The translations under genes were made by a program, and so were the position numbers. Shown here piece after piece: positions 54,125 through 63,574 of a stretch of 64,000 bases of DNA (the first letter of the stretch is position 1; every line of letters starts with the position of its first letter). The notes below the pieces were generated by a model. The model did no database searches. It had not been told where the DNA came from and saw only the letters and a list, made by a program, of their open reading frames with translations. Source of the DNA: Methanobacterium_D oryzae (GTDB lineage: Archaea; Methanobacteriota; Methanobacteria; Methanobacteriales; Methanobacteriaceae); NCBI RefSeq assembly GCF_050433505.1, contig NZ_JBNPXC010000003.1, forward strand, positions 1 to 64,000, given 5' to 3'.

Positions 54125-54433
54125 TCATGTATTTTCCTTTTCATTCTTCTTTTTTAAGATTATTCCTATCCCATAAGCTATTCCAAGAACTATTAAAGTT
54201 CCAAGAATCAAAGCAATTACCCCTCCAAAAGGATTATCTTCACCCAAAAATGGGATAGTGTAATCTGGTAGAGGTGATTCAAATGCAGGTTCTGTTTCAG
54301 GATTTTGCATTACTTTTTCAGCGGTACTATCTAAACCATCAGGATTAGAAGATGCTAAAAAAGGTGCAAGAATTGCTATTACTAAAGCAATTGCCAATCC
54401 ACCCAATAAAAACTTTTTGTTTTTAGAGTTCAT
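54125..54433 (-). CDS. PDGLE-domain subunit of metal ECF transporter (CbiN/NikN-like)
   Basis: 102 residues with two membrane segments: FLLGGLAIALVIAILAPFL before SSNPDGLDSTAEKV (the PDGLE motif), and GGVIALILGTLIVLGIAYGIG near the C-terminus. In this family the small subunit aids metal entry through CbiM. Its ATG overlaps the cbiM stop by 4 bp. The C-terminus ends in a charged tail (KKKNEKENT). Confidence 0.82.
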   Translation of the reverse strand: MNSKNKKFLLGGLAIALVIAILAPFLASSNPDGLDSTAEKVMQNPETEPAFESPLPDYTIPFLGEDNPFGGVIALILGTLIVLGIAYGIGIILKKKNEKENT

Positions 54434-55068
54434 TTGGTTGACACCTCTTTTTCACCCAAATTCAATAAATCGGGCCTTGCACTTTGTATAGCAAGAATAG
54501 CTACTACTGTAATTACTCCTTCAATAAGTCCAATTACAACATGGAATCCTCCCATTAAATAAAGACCTGTTTCCAATGGAAATTTGCCTGCTAGGAACAA
54601 TTCAATTGCAGCAGCAATAGCTGCTATAAATATAGATGCCCATGCAGCTATAAATATTGCAGGTATTTTTGAAACATTACTAATTAATTTATAAGTATAA
54701 AATCCTACAAATCCTCCAATAACGCCCATATTAAATATATTTGCACCTAAAGATGTCCAGCCACCATCTCCAAATATTGCTGCTTGAAGTATCAACACTA
54801 TTGATAATACCAATACTGCAGCCCATGGACTTCCAAATATAATTGCTATTAAAGCAGCCCCCATCATATGTCCACTTGTTCCCCAAGGTATAGGTATATT
54901 CATTGCCTGTATAGCAAATAAACCTGCAGATAAAACAGCTAATAAAGGAATTGTTCTTTCATCAAGATTACTTCTTGCCCATCGTAGAGCAAAGTATATT
55001 GCAACTATCGATATTATATAATATATAGCACATTGCATCAATGGAATATAACCATCAGGTATATGCAT
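54430..55068 (-). CDS. cbiM: Cobalt/nickel ECF transporter substrate-binding component (CbiM)
   Basis: 212 residues with seven hydrophobic segments. The N-terminal MHIPDGYIP supplies the metal-binding amino terminus and histidine 2, and GTSGHMMGAALIAIIFGSPW near residue 63 is the second conserved site. It binds Co2+ or Ni2+ and passes it inward in an ATP-driven complex. First gene of the cbiM-PDGLE-cbiQ operon; AGGAGGATTCAG before the ATG is the ribosome site. Confidence 0.9.
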   Translation of the reverse strand: MHIPDGYIPLMQCAIYYIISIVAIYFALRWARSNLDERTIPLLAVLSAGLFAIQAMNIPIPWGTSGHMMGAALIAIIFGSPWAAVLVLSIVLILQAAIFGDGGWTSLGANIFNMGVIGGFVGFYTYKLISNVSKIPAIFIAAWASIFIAAIAAAIELFLAGKFPLETGLYLMGGFHVVIGLIEGVITVVAILAIQSARPDLLNLGEKEVSTK

Positions 55069-55375
55069 TTACTGAATCCTCCTAAATTTCTACAAAGAAG
55101 TTCTATTTTTTATAATATAAACATTTTTGTTAGTATTACAAATCTTTAATTTTCAATAAAAATTGTAATAAAAAAGTACTACTTAAAGTTAATTTCTATG
55201 AGAAATTGTAATAATCTATTCCACTATATATAAACTTCAATTAAAGAACTGATTTTACAAAAGGAGTTAAATTATTACAAATTAAAGTTTTTTTGAATTT
55301 TTAATAATAAAGTTTATATAATTAGATAATCACACTTAAAATATCATTATAAATCATTAATAATTGGTGATAACT
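55069..55375. other. Divergent promoter region between metal uptake and CODH operons
   Basis: 307 bp, AT-rich, with leftward and rightward promoters. TATA candidates include ATATATAAAC (55225-55234, plus) and TTTATATAATT (55313-55323, plus). The second predicts a start near 55345, a short leader before cdhA. It also contains repeated TATTACAA/TTGTAATA sites. Confidence 0.55.
55134..55280. promoter_or_regulatory. Four TATTACAA/TTGTAATA sites, candidate metal-regulator operator
   Basis: TATTACAA at 55134-55141 and 55273-55280, and the reverse complement TTGTAATA at 55163-55170 and 55206-55213. The first two face each other across 21 bp. Their place between metal uptake and a nickel-enzyme operon suggests a shared regulator such as NikR; this is inference. 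Confidence 0.4.
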
Positions 55376-57730
55376 GTGGCACACAGACCTAAACCTAAAG
55401 AATTCAAAGATGATTTTTGGAAATCAAAGAATTTCAAAGTCTCAATCGGAGATATAGTTGAAACTGAAAGAGTAGAAGAAGTCCCTGAATCAATGGGACC
55501 AACTCCAAAACCTAATGTAACTGATCTAAGATCATGGGACATGAAATTATTAGAACGATACGAACCATTTTATGCACCTTTCTGTGATATGTGCTGTTTA
55601 TGTACATACGGAAAATGTGATTTAACAGCAGGGAAAAAAGGAGCTTGCGGTATTGACATAGAAGCCCAACAAGCCAGAATAGTACTTTTAGCTTGTTGTA
55701 TAGGTTCAGCAGCCCACTCTGGGCACGCAAGACACCTTTTAGAATACCTCATAGAAAAAAAAGGAGAAGATTTCCCTATTGATCTGGGAACAAATATAGA
55801 TATAGAAGCTCCTATCATGAGAGTATTGCTCGGTAAAAAACCTAAAAAATTAGGCGATTTAAAAGAAGCCCTTGATTATTTAGAAGAACAGATGGTACAC
55901 CTTTTATCAGCATGCCATACCGGACAAGAAGGTAATAGTAAGGACTTCGAGTCAAAAGCACTTCATGCAGGGTTAATGGATAACCTTGGAAAAGAAATTG
56001 GAGATCTTGCACAGATTGCTGCCTTAAATATGCCCAAAGGAGAAGATGCGCCATTGGTAGAACTCGGATTTGGTACAATTGACAAGGAAAAGCCAGTGGT
56101 ACTTTGTATAGGACATAATGTTGCTCCTGGAGCAGGAATTATTGATTATCTCGAAGACCAGGAGCTTGAAGACGAAGTTGAAGTATGTGGTATTTGCTGT
56201 GCTGCAATTGACATTACAAGATATAATAAAAATGCAAAAGTTGTTGGTCCAATTTCAAAGCAGCTCAAATTCGTAAGAAGTGGAGTTGCAGATGTTATTG
56301 TTGTGGACGAACAATGTGTACGGACAGATGTCCTTGAAGAAGCAAGAAAGAACAAAGCTGCCGTAATTGCAACTACAGATAAAATATGTCTCGGACTTCC
56401 CGATATGACCAATGATGATGCAGATAAAATTGTCAGACAACTTGTTAATAATGAAATCGAAGGTGCATTAATCTTTGATGCAGATAAAGTTGGTGAAGTA
56501 GCTACACGTGTTGCAATGCAAATAGCAAAAGACCGCGAAGCCCTTAAAATGCTACCTGATCTTGATGAAATCACTGAAATGGCCAAAGAATGTACAGAAT
56601 GTGGCTGGTGTCAAAGAGTTTGTCCGAACAGCCAGCCAATGATGGAAGCAGTTATTGATGCGAGTAAAGGAGACTTTTCAAAGTTCATCAAACTTTATGA
56701 AAACGATGTTTGTTACACATGTGGAAGATGTGAACAGGAATGTGAAAGAGACCTTCCATTAATCTCAATGCTTACAAAAGTAGGCGAACATTATGTAAAA
56801 GATGAAAAATTCAACGTCAGAGCAGGTAGAGGACCTATTCAAGACGTTGAAATAAGACGTGTCGGCGCACCGATTGTTTTAGGAGACCTTCCAGGAGTTA
56901 TAGCCTTTGTTGGATGTACAAACTATCCTGATGGAGGGGAAGATGTTGCTAAAATGGCAAAAGAATTCCTGGAGAGAAACTACATCGTTGTAACCAGCGG
57001 ATGTGGAGCCATGAGCATTGGTGAATACCGTGATGAAGAAGGAAAAACTCTATATGAACAATATAGTGGTGATTTCGACGCTAAAGGTCTTGTAAATGTT
57101 GGCTCATGCGTTTCAAATGCCCATATACCTGGAGCATGTATTAAAATAGCGAATATATTCGCTAAAAAGCCGCTTGAAGGAAACTTCGAAGAAATATCAG
57201 ATTATATCTTAAACCGGGTCGGAGCATGTGGTGTAGCATGGGGAGCTTACTCTCAGAAAGCTGCTGCAATTGCAACTGGTGTAAACCGATGGGGAATACC
57301 TGTTGTTGTAGGTCCACATGGAACTAAATACAGAAGACTATTCCTTGGAAGAACTGATAAAAAAGAAACATGGGATCTAAATGATTTACGTACTGGAGAA
57401 GTTATCGAAGGAGAACCTGCACCAGAACACTTATTATATGCTGCTGAAAACCGTGAAGAAGCAACAGTTGTGATTGCAAAGCTATGCATAAGGCCAAATG
57501 ACACTTCAAAAGGAAGACAGATAAAATTAAATCATTACATAGACCTTCATAAAAAGTATTTCGGCACCATACCCGAAGATGTTTATAAGTTTGTAAGAAA
57601 TGAAAAGGACATTCCAATAACCTACAAAAAAGAAGTTATGAATATGCTTGAAGAAAGAGGATGGGAACCAAGGGCCATTCCACAGGAACCATCCACAATG
57701 AACTTCAGGGAAAAAGCAGAGGGAAAATGA
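55376..57730 (+). CDS. cdhA: CO dehydrogenase/acetyl-CoA synthase alpha subunit (CdhA)
   Basis: 784 residues from a GTG at 55376, placed 5-6 nt after GGTGAT; the frame opens upstream at 55364. The N-terminal cluster-binding cysteines lie in FCDMCCLCTYGKCDLTAGKKGACGID (~61-86). Two ferredoxin-type 4Fe-4S motifs follow (CTECGWCQRVCP and CYTCGRCEQECE, ~405-460), as in archaeal CdhA. Conserved histidine/cysteine ligands of the nickel-iron C cluster are in SAAHSGHARH and CNNV-like segments downstream. It oxidises CO or reduces CO2 to CO in the cytoplasmic complex that makes acetyl-CoA for biosynthesis. Confidence 0.95.
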   Translation: MAHRPKPKEFKDDFWKSKNFKVSIGDIVETERVEEVPESMGPTPKPNVTDLRSWDMKLLERYEPFYAPFCDMCCLCTYGKCDLTAGKKGACGIDIEAQQARIVLLACCIGSAAHSGHARHLLEYLIEKKGEDFPIDLGTNIDIEAPIMRVLLGKKPKKLGDLKEALDYLEEQMVHLLSACHTGQEGNSKDFESKALHAGLMDNLGKEIGDLAQIAALNMPKGEDAPLVELGFGTIDKEKPVVLCIGHNVAPGAGIIDYLEDQELEDEVEVCGICCAAIDITRYNKNAKVVGPISKQLKFVRSGVADVIVVDEQCVRTDVLEEARKNKAAVIATTDKICLGLPDMTNDDADKIVRQLVNNEIEGALIFDADKVGEVATRVAMQIAKDREALKMLPDLDEITEMAKECTECGWCQRVCPNSQPMMEAVIDASKGDFSKFIKLYENDVCYTCGRCEQECERDLPLISMLTKVGEHYVKDEKFNVRAGRGPIQDVEIRRVGAPIVLGDLPGVIAFVGCTNYPDGGEDVAKMAKEFLERNYIVVTSGCGAMSIGEYRDEEGKTLYEQYSGDFDAKGLVNVGSCVSNAHIPGACIKIANIFAKKPLEGNFEEISDYILNRVGACGVAWGAYSQKAAAIATGVNRWGIPVVVGPHGTKYRRLFLGRTDKKETWDLNDLRTGEVIEGEPAPEHLLYAAENREEATVVIAKLCIRPNDTSKGRQIKLNHYIDLHKKYFGTIPEDVYKFVRNEKDIPITYKKEVMNMLEERGWEPRAIPQEPSTMNFREKAEGK

Positions 57731-57741
57731 GTGGTGATTAA

Positions 57742-58251
57742 ATGAATGAAAGAGTAATCCCATGGCAACCAACAACTATAGCTGGACCTAAACAAGCACT
57801 GCTTGTAACTCCAGAAACAGCGCAAATGATGCTTCAAAAAGCAAAAAGGCCTTTAATGGTAATAGGACCTCTTATAAATGACAGTTCTGTGCAAGTACTT
57901 GCTACGCAAATTGCAAAAAAATGGAATATTCCAATTGTAAGCACTGGAAATGCATTTAAATCTCTTAATGAAGCAGGCGTTTCAAGTAAACCTTATGGTG
58001 TAGTTGAAATTGTAAATCTTCTTAAAGATCCAGAATGGAAAGGAGTAAATGATGAAGGACATCATGATTTAGTCATTTTCATAGGTGTGATATACTATAT
58101 AGGTTCACAGGGACTTTCAACCCTAAAGCACTTTGCACCTCACTTAAAGACTCTTACAATCTGCAAATTTTTCCATTCAAATGCAGATGCATCATTCCCT
58201 AACATGAAAGATGAGGAATGGGTTAAATATCTTGAAAAATTAGCAGAATAA
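57742..58251 (+). CDS. cdhB: CO dehydrogenase/acetyl-CoA synthase epsilon subunit (CdhB)
   Basis: 169 residues, the usual length. The protein has a Rossmann-like fold (KRPLMVIGPLINDSSVQVLATQIAKKWNIPIVSTGN and GHHDLVIFIGVIYYIGSQGLSTLKHFAPHLKTLTI) and forms the alpha-epsilon component with CdhA. GGTGATTAA precedes the ATG, 11 nt after the cdhA stop. Its exact role in electron transfer is not settled for the family. Confidence 0.93.
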   Translation: MNERVIPWQPTTIAGPKQALLVTPETAQMMLQKAKRPLMVIGPLINDSSVQVLATQIAKKWNIPIVSTGNAFKSLNEAGVSSKPYGVVEIVNLLKDPEWKGVNDEGHHDLVIFIGVIYYIGSQGLSTLKHFAPHLKTLTICKFFHSNADASFPNMKDEEWVKYLEKLAE

Positions 58252-58304
58252 ACTTTTTTATTTAAAATAATGAAATACACAATCAGAATCATGGAGGAAA
58301 TTTA

Positions 58305-59696
58305 ATGTTTGAGGATATACCTGTCGATGTTAGTCCAATGTATGAAGGAGAACGTATAAGATCAGCAAACATGTTTGTTGAACTTGCAGGTCCAAAATCT
58401 TCCGGTGCCGAACTCGTTCAAGTAGCAGAAGACGTTGAAGACGGAGCATTAGAAGTAGTAGGACCAGAGCTATCTGAAATGACCCAAGGAGAAATCTATC
58501 CATTAGGGATATCAGTTAAAATTCAGGGAGAAAAACTGGAAAAAGAGCTTGAAGGAGTTATAGAGCGTAGAATACATGAACTCTGTAACTACGTAAAGGG
58601 ATTCATGCACTTAAACCAAAGAGACCAAATTTGGTGTCGTGTAAGTAAAGAAGCTCTTGAAGCAGGCTTTAAACTTGAAGACCTTGCAAAGGCACTTTCA
58701 ATTCTCCTTAAAGAAGAATTCCCTATAATAGAAAAAATATCTGTAAGTATATTTACTGAAGAAAGCGACGTTGAAGCATTTATTGAAACAGCAAGGGCAA
58801 CATATGATGTAAGGGATGCAAGAGCAAGAGAACTAAGCGACGAGGATGTTGATGTTTTCTACGGTTGCGTAATGTGTCAATCATTTGCACCTAGCCACGT
58901 TTGTGTTGTTACACCAGATAGAACAGCTCTATGTGGGGCTATAAACTGGTTTGACTGTAGAGCAGCAGCCAAAATGGATCCTGATGGACCTATATTCGAA
59001 GTTACAAAAGGTGAAATCTTAGATGCAGAAAAAGGAGAATATAGTGACGTAAATGCCATGGTATCTGAAAGATCCCAAGGTCTTACAGATAGAGTATACT
59101 TACATAGTGTATTCGAATATCCACACACTTCATGCGGATGTTTTGAAGCAGTAGCATTTTATATTCCTGAACTGGATGGAATCGGAATTGTAGACCGAGA
59201 TTTTAGAGGAGAAACTCCACTTGGAATACCATTTTCAGCAATGGCAGGACAATGTTCTGGTGGAAAACAAGTTGAAGGATTTACTGGACTTAGTATGGAA
59301 TATATGAGGTCACCTAAATTTTTACAGGCAGATGGAGGGTATGAAAGAGTAATCTGGCTGCCAAAAGAAATTAAAGATTCTCTTACTGAATTTATTCCAG
59401 AGGATATAATTGAGAAGATTCCTACTGAAGAAGATGCCGGAAGCATTAAAGAAATCAGAAAATTCTTAAGAGAGCATGAACATCCAATAATGGAAAGATT
59501 AAAACAAACTAAAGAAGCAGCTACAGAAGAGCCTGAAATAGTTGAAGAAGTTTCAGAAGAACCTGAAATGATGGGTGCTCCTATGGCTCAAATTGCATAT
59601 GCTCCAGAACTTTCAATGCCTGCAAGTGGAGGAGTAAGAATAATACTCAAAAACGCAAAAATCTACGCTGAAAAAGTAATAATAAAGAAAAAATAA
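58305..59696 (+). CDS. cdhC: Acetyl-CoA synthase beta subunit (CdhC)
   Basis: 463 residues. The A-cluster cysteines lie in VFYGCVMCQSFAPSHVC (~187-201) and HTSCGCFEAV (~275-277). This nickel-iron-sulfur site joins CO, the methyl group and CoA to make acetyl-CoA. The C-terminal 70 residues have an acidic glutamate/proline-rich linker and a MGAPMAQIAYAPELSMPASGGVRIILKNAKI segment, present in archaeal members. GGAGG precedes the ATG. Third gene of the operon. Confidence 0.95.
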   Translation: MFEDIPVDVSPMYEGERIRSANMFVELAGPKSSGAELVQVAEDVEDGALEVVGPELSEMTQGEIYPLGISVKIQGEKLEKELEGVIERRIHELCNYVKGFMHLNQRDQIWCRVSKEALEAGFKLEDLAKALSILLKEEFPIIEKISVSIFTEESDVEAFIETARATYDVRDARARELSDEDVDVFYGCVMCQSFAPSHVCVVTPDRTALCGAINWFDCRAAAKMDPDGPIFEVTKGEILDAEKGEYSDVNAMVSERSQGLTDRVYLHSVFEYPHTSCGCFEAVAFYIPELDGIGIVDRDFRGETPLGIPFSAMAGQCSGGKQVEGFTGLSMEYMRSPKFLQADGGYERVIWLPKEIKDSLTEFIPEDIIEKIPTEEDAGSIKEIRKFLREHEHPIMERLKQTKEAATEEPEIVEEVSEEPEMMGAPMAQIAYAPELSMPASGGVRIILKNAKIYAEKVIIKKK

Positions 59697-59724
59697 ACTA
59701 AATTTCTAAAAAAGGGGTAAATTA

Positions 59725-60480
59725 GTGATAATAGCAGTAAGTGGGAAAGGAGGAGTAGGAAAAACACTTGTATCCTCTCTTCTCATCAAATCTTTAACTG
59801 GTACAAAAAAGGATATACTTGCAATAGATGCAGATCCTGACTCTAACTTGCCAGAAGCACTTGGAATAGAAGTAGAGCGCACAGTGGGAGATGTCAGAGA
59901 AGAACTCAAAAGAGATACTGCAGCAGGAAATATTCCATCAGGAGCAAATAAGTGGGATATACTCGACTACAAAATCATGGAATCTGTAATTGAAACTCCT
60001 GAATTTGATCTTCTTGTAATGGGAAGACCTGAAGGAAGTGGTTGTTACTGTGCAGTAAATAACATGCTTCGAAAAATCATCGAAACATTATCATCAAACT
60101 ATGATATTATAATAATTGACACTGAAGCAGGTCTTGAACACTTAAGCAGAAGAACAACTCAAAATGTTGATATCATGCTTGTAGTAACAGATACTTCTAA
60201 AAGAGGGATTTTAACTGCACAAAGAATCGGAGAACTTTCAAAAGAATTAGATATAAGCTTTAAAGAACTTTATCTAATTTTAAACCGCGTTAAACCAGAT
60301 AATGAAGATGAAGTGCTTAAAAAAGTCAATGAAACTGGACTAAACCTTATTGGAACCATATATGAAGATAAAATCGTTTCTGAATATGATTTTGAAGGAA
60401 AACCATTGATTAATCTTCCAGAAGATTCCAATGCAAATACTGCTATATCAAAGATAGTAAACAGTTTAAATTTAAAATAA
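59725..60480 (+). CDS. cooC: CODH nickel-insertion ATPase (CooC-like)
   Basis: 251 residues of the MinD/CooC P-loop family. It opens with the deviant Walker A GKGGVGKT, then DADPDSNLPEALGI, GRPEGSGCYCAVNN with the two cysteines (CxC) that can bind nickel between protomers, and IIIIDTEAGLEHLSRRT. CooC matures the nickel cluster of CO dehydrogenase using ATP. The start is GTG, about 8 nt after GGGG. Lying between cdhC and cdhD, it is part of the operon and supports the assignment. Confidence 0.9.
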   Translation: MIIAVSGKGGVGKTLVSSLLIKSLTGTKKDILAIDADPDSNLPEALGIEVERTVGDVREELKRDTAAGNIPSGANKWDILDYKIMESVIETPEFDLLVMGRPEGSGCYCAVNNMLRKIIETLSSNYDIIIIDTEAGLEHLSRRTTQNVDIMLVVTDTSKRGILTAQRIGELSKELDISFKELYLILNRVKPDNEDEVLKKVNETGLNLIGTIYEDKIVSEYDFEGKPLINLPEDSNANTAISKIVNSLNLK

Positions 60481-60512
60481 TTTTTTAGAATTTAAAGACA
60501 GGATGTGGGTAA

Positions 60513-61676
60513 ATGGATAAAATGACACAACTTCTTAAACTGCTTGAAAATACAGATACCATAGAACTAAATGAGTTCAGGATGGATTTCGAAGAACTTG
60601 AACTCAATATAATGCCTGCAATCCAGCAAGTTGTTCAAACCGCTCAAAAGCAAGCTCAACAAGCTGAGATTGTTAGAGAAGCAATACTGGCCGAAGAATT
60701 TAAACCACCAATTTATGACTATGCTGGTGAGGTAGCAGAAGTTCAACTTGGTGCAGGTACAAGAAAACCAGTATTTTTAGGAGGGCAAAAAGCACTATAT
60801 CGCTTTGAAGAGCCACAGCCAAACCCTCCAGTTGTAACATTCGACGTTTTCGATATTCCAATGCCAGGACTACCAAGACCAATAAGAGAACATTTTGAAG
60901 ATGTAATGGAACATCCCGGAGACTGGGCTAAAAAAGCTGTTAAAGACTTTGGTGCAAATATGGTAACAATACATCTCATTGGAACCGGTCCTAAAGTTAT
61001 GGATAAAACTCCTCAACAAGCTGCAGCAGATATAGAAGAAGTTTTACAAGCTGTAGATGTACCTCTTGTAATAGGAGGTTCAGGAGATCCTCAAAAAGAT
61101 CCAATTATACTTGAAGCAGCTGCAGCAGCTGCAGAAGACGAAAGATGTCTCCTCGCATCAGCAAACCTTGACCTTGATTACAGAAAAGTAGCGAAAGCTG
61201 CAGTAGATTACAACCATGCTGTCCTTTCATGGGCAATTACTGATATAAACATGCAAAAAACATTAAACAAGTATCTTATGAAGGAAGGATTAACTCAAAA
61301 TGACATTGTAATGGATCCAACCACTTGTGCGCTTGGTTATGGTATTGAATTTTCAATAGATGTTATAACCAGGACAAGACTCGCAGCTCTTAAAGGAGAT
61401 ACTGATTTACAAATGCCAATGTCTTCTGGAACAACTAATGCATGGGGTTCTCGTGAAGCATGGATGAAAAAAGAAGAATGGGGACCAACAGATTACAGAG
61501 GTCCAATCTGGGAAATTGTAACTGGATTAACCATGATGCTTTGCGGTGTTGATATATTTATGATGCTCCACCCACAATCAGTAAAAGCGCTTAGAGAAAT
61601 TGGAGAAACATTTACAAAAGATTATATGACCACAGAAGTTCCTGATATCTCAAACTGGGTCACTCAACTGGAATAA
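60513..61676 (+). CDS. cdhD: CO dehydrogenase/acetyl-CoA synthase delta subunit (CdhD, corrinoid protein small subunit)
   Basis: 387 residues. An N-terminal helical part is followed by a TIM-barrel domain (PPVVTFDVFDIPMPGLPRPIREHFEDVMEHPGDWAKKAV, then VPLVIGGSGDPQKDPIILEAAA and MDPTTCALGYGIEFSIDVI). With CdhE it forms the corrinoid iron-sulfur protein that passes a methyl group from methyl-H4MPT to the A cluster. It has no cysteine cluster, as expected. Thirteen bp separate it from cdhE. Confidence 0.95.
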   Translation: MDKMTQLLKLLENTDTIELNEFRMDFEELELNIMPAIQQVVQTAQKQAQQAEIVREAILAEEFKPPIYDYAGEVAEVQLGAGTRKPVFLGGQKALYRFEEPQPNPPVVTFDVFDIPMPGLPRPIREHFEDVMEHPGDWAKKAVKDFGANMVTIHLIGTGPKVMDKTPQQAAADIEEVLQAVDVPLVIGGSGDPQKDPIILEAAAAAAEDERCLLASANLDLDYRKVAKAAVDYNHAVLSWAITDINMQKTLNKYLMKEGLTQNDIVMDPTTCALGYGIEFSIDVITRTRLAALKGDTDLQMPMSSGTTNAWGSREAWMKKEEWGPTDYRGPIWEIVTGLTMMLCGVDIFMMLHPQSVKALREIGETFTKDYMTTEVPDISNWVTQLE

Positions 61677-61689
61677 GGAGGTTAAAAAA

Positions 61690-63063
61690 ATGGCCGTTAC
61701 AGCAATGGATGTTTACAGATTACTTCCAAAAACAAACTGTGCAAAATGTGGAGAAGCATCATGTATGGCTTTTGCCACAAAGCTCTCAGAAAAGGAAACT
61801 GATCTTGAATTATGTACACAACTTGCAGCAGATGAAATGGATAAGCTTGTAGATTTACTTGCTCCTGCTGTCAAAGAAATAACAATCGGTAAAGGTGATA
61901 AAGCCATATTAGTTGGTGGAGATGAAGTCCTTTACAGATACGAATTAACTTATTACAACCCAACCCCCCTTGTAATTGATATAGCTGATGATATGGATGA
62001 AGCAGCATTTGATGAGAGGGTTAAAAAGATAGAAGAAACTCAATTTGAAAGAACAGGAGAATTACTTACACTTGACGCTATAGCTCTCAGAAATAAATCC
62101 GGAGACGCTGCAAAATTTAAAGAAGCAGCAGAAAAACTTAAAAACTCCAAATTAGCACTAGTACTATGTTCTTTTGATGCTGATGCTATGAAATCTGCTC
62201 TTGAAGCCGTTGGCGATGAACGCCCATTAATTTATGGGGCAACTGAAAATAACATAGAACAGATGGCAGCACTTGCACTTGAGTATGACTGTCCAATTGC
62301 ACTCTTTGTTCCAAATGACCTTGAAAAGATGAAGGAACTTTCAAGAACATTAAGAGAAAAGGGAATTACTGACATTGTTCTTGATCCAGGTACATATGTA
62401 GATGCAGGAATTGGAGATACATTAGACGATTTCATCATGATAAGAAGACTTGCAATTGAAGAAAGAGATGAAGATTTCAGATTCCCAATAATGGGAGTTC
62501 CAGCACTTACATGGATGAACGGCAATGAAGATGAAGTTAATACAGCGATAAAAGAAGCTACAATAGCAGCAACACTCATAAACAAGTATGCCGACATAAT
62601 GATAATCCATGGTACCCAAATATGGGAATTAATTCCAGTTTTAACCTTAAGACAGAGTATTTTCACTGATCCAAGAAAACCTCAAGCAGTAGATGCAGGA
62701 GTATATGAATTTGGTGAAGTGAGTGAAGATTCACCAGTAGCCTTAACAACTAACTTTGCACTTACTTACTACACCGTGGAAGGAGATTTAAAATCTGGAA
62801 AATCAAACTGTTATCTTTTAGTGCTTGACACTGAAGGAAGAGCCGTAGACGTAGCTGTAGCCGGTGGCCAGTTTAATGGTAAAGCAGTTGCAGACCTCAT
62901 AAAAGAATGTGGAATTGAAGATAAAGTTAAAGGCAGGAAAATGGTAATTCCTGGTCTTGGAGCTCCAACAAGCGGTGAAGTTGAAGATGACACCGGATGG
63001 GAAGTTGTTGTAGGTCCAAGAGATTCTTCAGCACTTGCAGATTTCCTTAGAGAAAAAGTATAA
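61690..63063 (+). CDS. cdhE: CO dehydrogenase/acetyl-CoA synthase gamma subunit (CdhE, corrinoid protein large subunit)
   Basis: 457 residues. The N-terminal 4Fe-4S cysteines are C18, C21, C26 and C43 (TNCAKCGEASCMAFA...LELCTQ), the middle is a TIM barrel, and the C-terminal corrinoid-binding domain contains TNFALTYYTVEGDLKSGKSNCYLLV and VIPGLGAPTSGEVEDDTGW. It carries the cobalamin-like cofactor that accepts the methyl group from methyl-H4MPT. GGAGG lies before the ATG. Mer, at the other end of the window, makes the methyl donor. Confidence 0.95.
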   Translation: MAVTAMDVYRLLPKTNCAKCGEASCMAFATKLSEKETDLELCTQLAADEMDKLVDLLAPAVKEITIGKGDKAILVGGDEVLYRYELTYYNPTPLVIDIADDMDEAAFDERVKKIEETQFERTGELLTLDAIALRNKSGDAAKFKEAAEKLKNSKLALVLCSFDADAMKSALEAVGDERPLIYGATENNIEQMAALALEYDCPIALFVPNDLEKMKELSRTLREKGITDIVLDPGTYVDAGIGDTLDDFIMIRRLAIEERDEDFRFPIMGVPALTWMNGNEDEVNTAIKEATIAATLINKYADIMIIHGTQIWELIPVLTLRQSIFTDPRKPQAVDAGVYEFGEVSEDSPVALTTNFALTYYTVEGDLKSGKSNCYLLVLDTEGRAVDVAVAGGQFNGKAVADLIKECGIEDKVKGRKMVIPGLGAPTSGEVEDDTGWEVVVGPRDSSALADFLREKV

Positions 63064-63086
63064 CTCAAATAAAAGAAGGAGATACT

Positions 63087-63545
63087 ATGAAAACATTGAT
63101 GGTTATAGACCCCAGAATGTGTTCAGAATGCAAAGATTGCATTACTGCATGTGAGAAAGAGCATGGAACTGCAAGAGCGAAAAAAAGTAGCACAATACCC
63201 ATTTTTTGCCTGCAATGTCATCCAGATAAAGCTCCATGTGCCCGAATATGCCCAACAGGAGCTATAAGAGAAGAAAATGGATCACTTAAAGTTGAAGAGG
63301 ATGCTTGTATTCTATGTAGGCTCTGTTTGATTGCATGTCCAATAGGAATTATCGCAATTGATGAAGAGAAAAAAACAGCACAAAAATGCACATTGTGCAT
63401 GGAAACTGATGGAATTCTACCGGCATGCGTTGAAGCATGTAAAGACAACGTTCTAAAGGTCTTTTCAATTAAAGAACTTGAAGAACTTAAAAAAGATGTT
63501 TCATTTGCAGAAATTCTAAGTGAAACTCTTAAGTTAAGTAGATAA
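63087..63545 (+). CDS. 4Fe-4S ferredoxin-like electron carrier of the CODH operon
   Basis: 152 residues with several cysteine-rich clusters: CSECKDCITACEKEHG near the start, CLQCHPDKAPCARICPTGA near residue 45, CILCRLCLIACPIGI near residue 73 and CTLCMETDGILPACVEACKD near residue 98. The pattern of four clusters resembles CooF/HycB-type polyferredoxins that move electrons to or from CO dehydrogenase. It lies 23 nt behind cdhE and ends at a strong terminator. Confidence 0.88.
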   Translation: MKTLMVIDPRMCSECKDCITACEKEHGTARAKKSSTIPIFCLQCHPDKAPCARICPTGAIREENGSLKVEEDACILCRLCLIACPIGIIAIDEEKKTAQKCTLCMETDGILPACVEACKDNVLKVFSIKELEELKKDVSFAEILSETLKLSR

Positions 63546-63566
63546 GCTTTAATAAGCTTATTTTTT
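63543..63566 (+). terminator. Terminator of the cdh operon
   Basis: TAAGCTT-TAAT-AAGCTTA stem (7 bp) followed by six T. It starts at the ferredoxin stop and also lies at the 3' end of the convergent alkyltransferase gene. Confidence 0.65.
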
Positions 63567-63574
63567 ACTTATTT

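Noticed and set aside
55069..55375. Possible cobalamin riboswitch before cbiM
   Set aside because: No B12-box-like conserved core is visible, and archaeal cbiM genes normally lack this switch.
56146..56586. ORF of 146 residues antisense to cdhA
   Set aside because: Serine/isoleucine-rich shadow of the cdhA codons, with no start signal.
62232..62666. ORF of 144 residues antisense to cdhE
   Set aside because: Shadow frame with no supporting motif.
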